Assembly (NCBI RefSeq): GCF_003967175.1
Contig: NZ_AP018553.1
Location: 310,001 to 374,000 of the forward strand
Length of the DNA: 64,000 nt
Source of the DNA: Sulfodiicoccus acidiphilus
GTDB lineage: Archaea > Thermoproteota > Thermoprotei_A > Sulfolobales > Sulfolobaceae
Direction of reading: 5' to 3'
Below are positions 62,790 to 64,000 of the stretch, piece by piece. Each line of letters begins with the position of its first letter. Position 1 is the first letter of the stretch. The position numbers and the translations under genes were made by a program. A model generated the notes under the pieces. The model was not told the DNA's origin and made no database searches. It saw nothing but the letters and a program-made list of their open reading frames with translations.

Positions 62790-63528
62790 TAAACTCCTCA
62801 AAGTAATGCAAGTTGGAGCGAAAGTGTAAAACGCATTGCTGACGTTGAGAACAATGCGGAAAAGAAGGAAATAAAACAACACCTACGATACTCAACAAAT
62901 GTTGAAAGATCTGAAAATAGACTGAAGGGACAAGTTTGCTCCAAAGTATTAACAAATTGTGAACAACTAGCTACGGTATAACATCAACGCCCTTCACGAA
63001 CTGAATAAGATGACGAAAGTGGGAAACTCAGTTATAAGAAGATCACAAAGATCATCAAAAACCAATGGGGTCTCGAAGTTGAGGAGATATACTAATTACT
63101 TTAAAAAAGAAAGGATAAAAGTACTCTTCATAGACCATTAGAAGGGGATATAAAAGGAGTGACAATAAAGAGAAATACTACTGGCTGGTACGCAATATTT
63201 CAGGTGAAGGTAGAAAAAGAAGCCTCTTGAAAAGACTGGGAAAGTGGTTGGAATAGACCTAGGGGTAGAGAAACTGATAACTACTTCTGACGGAACAGAC
63301 TAGAGAATTCGAAGTCCTTTGATAAGGTTGAGGAGAGGATAAAGGTTTTGCGAAAGTCATTATCTAGGAAGAAGAAAGGTTCGAGAAACTGTGAGAAGGT
63401 CGAGGAAAAACTATCCAAACATCACGAAAATGTGAAGAATTTGACGAATGATTACGTAAACAAGGTGACTTTGTAGCTAGCAGAGCAATACGATGAGATC
63501 TACGTTGAAGATTTAACTTCAAGGGGGG
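62790..63528 (+). pseudogene. tnpB: TnpB gene, heavily decayed
   Basis: Stops and shifts in all frames, but pieces of a TnpB are readable: GVTIKRNTTGWYAIFQVKVEKE (63160-63225), KTGKVVGIDLGVEKLITTSD with the RuvC-I Asp (63236-63296), ERIKVLRKSLSRKKKGSRN (63333-63390), LSKHHENVKNLTNDYVNKV and LAEQYDEIYVEDL with the RuvC-II Glu (63475-63515). It belongs to a different TnpB subfamily from those at 38.5 and 51.8 kb. The frame is cut at 63520 by a left-end-like sequence, so the zinc finger and RuvC-III are gone. Confidence 0.7.
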
Positions 63529-63812
63529 TCAAGGGGACGGAAGTCCCCTTCAGCGAGGACGGATGCCCCCCTCGTAGAAACGTTTTGTGATAAAAACCCC
63601 AGTGTTTCCCAGACCTAACTGAAAGAGCTGGGTCGCACCCTAGGGGCTGGGGGAACTCACGCCCGTGGAGAGGAAACCCTCCGCGATCCCCCTTCCGTAC
63701 TGTTCACAGAAAGGTTCCACTGAACCTCCGCTACGGACGGGGATCGAGGTCCCTCCGGGAAGCAGGAAATCCCCACCGGGAGATGCCCCGTCCGCGAGGG
63801 CGGGGTAGTTCA
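63520..63812 (+). mobile_element. Second ORF-less element with left- and right-end structures
   Basis: The left part AAGGGGGGTCAAGGGGACGG ... GGATGCCCCCCT (63520-63572) folds like the left ends at 38380 and 62426. The right part ends with the hairpin CCCCGTCC-GCGA-GGGCGGGG followed by TAGTTCAC (63785-63812), a right-end type different from GTCAG. Between are GC-rich arms (GGAAGCAGGAA, CCCCACCGGG) without a reading frame. It interrupts the decayed tnpB. The flank is GGCTAGGTCAATCCTC. Confidence 0.55.
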
Positions 63813-64000
63813 CGGCTAGGTCAATCCTCTATTACCATCCCCGTGACGACCTTCATCGGACGTCAACTCTAAAACGATCGAAAATCCTTAGTTTTTGAAG
63901 GTCAGGAGGGGAAGTCAGGGGACTAAGAGGTTTCTGGGTAGAAGGCGACGGACCTATCTTGCGGATGTGCGTCACAGATCGAGGACCTCTCCTTCCATCC

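Overview
The window is a chromosomal segment of a thermoacidophilic, sulfur-oxidising crenarchaeon of the order Sulfolobales. Supporting genes include reverse gyrase, an ESCRT-III-like division protein, TFE, crenarchaeal Rpo8, SmAP3, PAN plus proteasome genes, a type 1S pyrimidine operon, the sulfur-oxidising heterodisulfide-reductase-like (sHdr) system, the SlaA/SlaB S-layer pair and a Sulfolobus-type gluconate dehydratase. The DNA is GC-richer than classical Sulfolobus and uses AGG/AAG codons heavily. Many genes start with GTG or TTG, and promoters sit about 25 bp upstream of the start codon, as expected for leaderless archaeal mRNAs. The genus cannot be fixed from this alone.

Layout. 1-5.9 kb: the 3' part of reverse gyrase, a nitrilase-fold protein without catalytic residues, a winged-helix protein, an ESCRT-III-like protein and an AbrB-PhoU regulator. 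5.9-12.7 kb: divergent pyrimidine genes (pyrE-pyrF-JAMM-like on the minus strand; pyrB-pyrI-pyrK-pyrC-pyrD on the plus strand), then a small unknown gene and a MarC protein. 12.8-24.1 kb: information processing and protein turnover: Lrp regulator; a tightly overlapping minus-strand operon mbf1-hflX-trm56-tfe-m5C methyltransferase; PAN-PUA-PAC2 chaperone; arcTGT-SmAP3; rpo8; a proteasome beta subunit lacking Thr1; an MFS transporter; and a DUF35 protein.

24.4-33.4 kb is the sulfur-oxidation locus: dsrE3A-tusA, hdrC1, hdrB1-hdrA-hyp-hdrC2-hdrB2, lbpA-lpl(AB), an overlooked 32-residue twin-CX3C microprotein on the opposite strand, an unknown gene and an OsmC protein. Sulfane sulfur is expected to be passed from DsrE3A and TusA to the membrane-associated sHdr complex, with the lipoylated carrier LbpA as cofactor and the ligase made next door. 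33.4-38.4 kb holds a frameshifted UspA-like gene, a ribbon-helix-helix regulator with its own palindrome, a DsbA/FrnE oxidoreductase, a ferritin-VIT1 fusion, an unknown gene behind a perfect 9-bp inverted repeat and a frameshifted MFS transporter.

38.4-40.1 kb, 48.2-52.7 kb and 62.2-64 kb are accessory islands with decayed TnpB genes. They also contain at least three ORF-less elements of the IS200/IS605 type; two share internal sequence. Their right-end hairpins may be retained omega-RNA scaffolds. 40.1-48.2 kb holds aconitase and slaA-slaB. 49-51.5 kb holds a membrane protein and a DUF4143-type ATPase behind a tandemly duplicated promoter/operator. 52.7-62.2 kb is metabolic: XdhC, gluconate dehydratase, acyl-CoA ligase, SCP2, a hydroxyacyl-CoA dehydrogenase/enoyl-CoA hydratase fusion, thiolase and an unequal pair of acyl-CoA dehydrogenases.
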